Source of the DNA: Bacteroidota bacterium
Lineage (GTDB): Bacteria > Bacteroidota > Bacteroidia > Chitinophagales > Saprospiraceae
DNA: 8,919 bases
Assembly (NCBI GenBank): GCA_008501835.1
Contig: QQUB01000558.1
Coordinates: 1 to 8,919 of the forward strand
Direction: 5' to 3'
Positions 8,043 to 8,919 of the stretch are shown piece after piece; position 1 is the stretch's first letter, and the number at the start of each line of letters is the position of its first letter. The notes under the pieces were generated by a model, which ran no database searches, was not told where the DNA came from, and worked only from the letters and a program-made list of their open reading frames with translations. Position numbers and translations under genes: made by a program.

Positions 8043-8118
8043 AAAAAAATACCCCGAAAGCCATTCCCCATTTTTGCAAAACTTCTTGAACAGTAACCGG
8101 GAAATAACTTTCAGGGTA
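8043..8118 (-). terminator. Terminator-like hairpin plus T-run in repeat copy B
   Basis: Arms 8050-8070 and 8098-8118 pair over all 21 positions as - strand RNA: 16 Watson-Crick and 5 G-U pairs, around a 27-nt loop. Seven T follow immediately on the - strand (complement of 8043-8049). The orientation is right to end leftward transcription from the DsrE-family gene, whose stop lies about 350 bp away; the large loop and that distance weaken the call. Confidence 0.5.
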
Positions 8119-8163
8119 ACTTATAAAATCACCTATTAGTAGTTATTGAGATATTTTGTTTGA

Positions 8164-8324
8164 GAAGCTATTTGGATTTAACCCTTCGGTTTTGTTATGC
8201 CCCTTTTTCAGCCACTCATCGTTACAAAAATCCTCATTTAGCGCTGCTAGACTCCGGCTTTTGCGCCTCAATTGGCTAAAAAATGACCTATAACAAATTC
8301 CAAAAGCCAAATTCAAATAACTTC
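8164..8324. mobile_element. 161-bp palindromic MITE-like insertion in repeat copy B
   Basis: The left arm 8164-8214 and right arm 8273-8324 form an imperfect inverted repeat (about 37 of 51 positions Watson-Crick, more with wobble; one extra base in the right arm). The ends are gaag...cttc, and the central 58 nt include gcgc at both ends of a sub-segment. TGA stands directly on both sides (8161-8163 and 8325-8327). Copy A of the host repeat has a single TGA at the same place, so this looks like an insertion with a 3-bp target duplication. It has no coding capacity and would need a transposase in trans. A structured dispersed element of the REP/BIME kind is the alternative. Confidence 0.6.
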
Positions 8325-8378
8325 TGAAGGCCGAGACCTGTTTATTTGGTATTCGATTTTCGAGCCTTCCTCTTTTGT

Positions 8379-8406
8379 TGCGTGTTACGAATTTCGGGTT
8401 ACGGGT
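8379..8406. repeat. Degenerate heptanucleotide tract
   Basis: Four consecutive 7-mers can be read: tgcgtgt, tacgaat, ttcgggt, tacgggt. Period seven is clear in the last two units and looser in the first two. Confidence 0.4.
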
Positions 8407-8429
8407 TTTTCCTTAGAAAGGAGGATTTC

Positions 8430-8464
8430 AACCAGTAACTAGAAACCAGTAACCAGCAACCAGC
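8430..8464. repeat. Heptanucleotide tandem repeat AACCAGY
   Basis: Five 7-bp units stand in register: aaccagt, aactaga, aaccagt, aaccagc, aaccagc. The tract ends three bases before the stop codon of the DsrE-family gene on the - strand, so it would be the start of that gene's 3' untranslated region. Confidence 0.7.
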
Positions 8465-8467
8465 TTT

Positions 8468-8919
8468 CTAGATAAAAATAATCTGTGTACCTTCCTCCTG
8501 GGCGCGGTTGTAGAAATCACCAATGGTGAGTACACCGTCCAGATCATCGATCAAGTCAGATTCTTTAAGGTGGAACATATCTACGGCCAGTTTACATGCC
8601 CATAATTTGACACCTGAATCAGACAAAATCTCTACGAATTCCTCTACATCGGGAAGGTCGAGTTTGTCCATTTCCTTTTTCATCATTGACGTTGCAAAGG
8701 CTTCCATACCTGGCAATCCTCCCAGAAGGGTAGGGATGTGCATAGCCGGATTACCTACAGTTGCAATGTGCAATTTGTTCATTCTTTTCTTACTGATGGC
8801 TTCCAGACCAAAGAAGGTAAAGAAAATTTCTGCTTCGATGCCTTCCATGCGGGCGCCGTTAGCCATTACAAAACTTGCATAAACGGAGTCTATAGTTGCT
8901 TTAGAGAGGATGAAGCACA
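8468..8919 (-). CDS. DsrE/DsrF/DrsH-like family protein, 5' end beyond the window
   Basis: The frame stays open to the window edge, so the Met at 8866 is internal and the true start lies outside. The 149 visible residues begin CFILSKATIDSVYASFVMAN and continue into the IFFTFFGLEA motif, both typical of the DsrE_2-type family, then a methionine-rich middle (MEAFATSMMKKEMDKL), a GVKLWACKLAVDMF segment holding the conserved cysteine, and a C-terminal IGDFYNRAQEEGTQIIFI strand, matching the usual end of the family (about 160 residues in all). Relatives are small soluble proteins linked to sulfur transfer or persulfide handling, often near rhodanese-like genes; the Cys is the likely sulfur carrier. 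Neighbours that would show the pathway are outside the window. Confidence 0.85.
   Translation of the reverse strand, partial: CFILSKATIDSVYASFVMANGARMEGIEAEIFFTFFGLEAISKKRMNKLHIATVGNPAMHIPTLLGGLPGMEAFATSMMKKEMDKLDLPDVEEFVEILSDSGVKLWACKLAVDMFHLKESDLIDDLDGVLTIGDFYNRAQEEGTQIIFI

Larger units (their letters stand above)
8041..8352. repeat. Dispersed intergenic repeat, copy B (interrupted)
   Basis: Bases 8050-8163 match copy A (102-215) at about 89%. Similarity stops at 8163 and resumes at 8325-8352, opposite 213-240 of copy A. The 161 bp in between are a separate palindromic element. The copy lies in the same orientation as copy A, downstream of the DsrE-family gene and downstream of the lipoprotein gene. 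Confidence 0.85.

Noticed and set aside
7801..8139. 112-codon + strand reading frame after the lipoprotein gene
   Set aside because: It starts at TTG, runs through low-complexity heptad-like tracts and ends inside the dispersed repeat. The translation shows no domain, and the repeat part of it is not coding in copy A.
92..8163. Copies A and B as attachment sites of an integrated element
   Set aside because: The block between them has no integrase, transposase or phage gene, and the copies differ at about 11% of positions, too much for recent integration.
8430..8464. Short regular repeats as a CRISPR array
   Set aside because: The units are 7 bp and contiguous, with no spacers and no cas genes nearby.
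8523..8882. 119-codon + strand frame at the right edge
   Set aside because: It is the shadow of the DsrE-family gene, whose protein matches a known family across the whole stretch.

Overview
The window looks like chromosomal DNA of a marine or freshwater Bacteroidota, most likely of the Saprospiria (Lewinella/Haliscomenobacter-like). The grounds are: a secreted protein ending in a type A type IX secretion (T9SS) sorting domain, a very large secreted protein with an array of HYR (hyalin-repeat) modules, a lipoprotein with a typical lipobox, A-rich start regions without Shine-Dalgarno sequences, and repeat-laden AT-rich intergenic DNA. The placement is inference from protein style, not from a marker gene.

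Layout. Bases 1-461 are non-coding and hold a short CAGTAC-type tandem repeat, copy A of a dispersed repeat (92-240) with a long hairpin, and small direct repeats upstream of the first gene. A + strand gene (462-4346) encodes a 1294-residue secreted protein: signal peptide, an endonuclease/exonuclease/phosphatase (EEP) domain with all key residues, about seven HYR or HYR-like modules, a DxDGDG calcium-type loop and an unrecognised C-terminal domain. Convergent to it, a - strand gene (4558-5994) encodes a secreted NodB-type polysaccharide deacetylase-like protein with a T9SS sorting domain. A 340-bp divergent spacer separates this from a + strand lipoprotein gene (6335-7744) with two LEA14/WHy-like domains. 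A 723-bp spacer follows (7745-8467). At the right edge lies the 3' part of a DsrE-family gene on the - strand (8468 to beyond 8919).

The genes do not form an operon (orientation + - + -). Three of the four products are predicted to act outside the cytoplasm, which suggests cell-surface or matrix processing. No shared pathway can be shown.

The most interesting structure lies between genes. Copy B of the dispersed repeat (8041-8163 plus 8325-8352) is about 89% identical to copy A over 114 bp and lies in the same orientation about 7.95 kb away. Both copies contain a 21-bp hairpin followed, on the - strand, by 7-8 T, so they resemble intrinsic terminators; the differences between copies mostly preserve pairing as G-U on the - strand RNA. 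Copy B is interrupted by a 161-bp near-palindromic element (8164-8324) flanked by TGA on both sides. Copy A is the matching uninterrupted site, which is what insertion of a small non-autonomous (MITE-like) element would leave. Several tracts with 7-bp periodicity lie in the same spacer.
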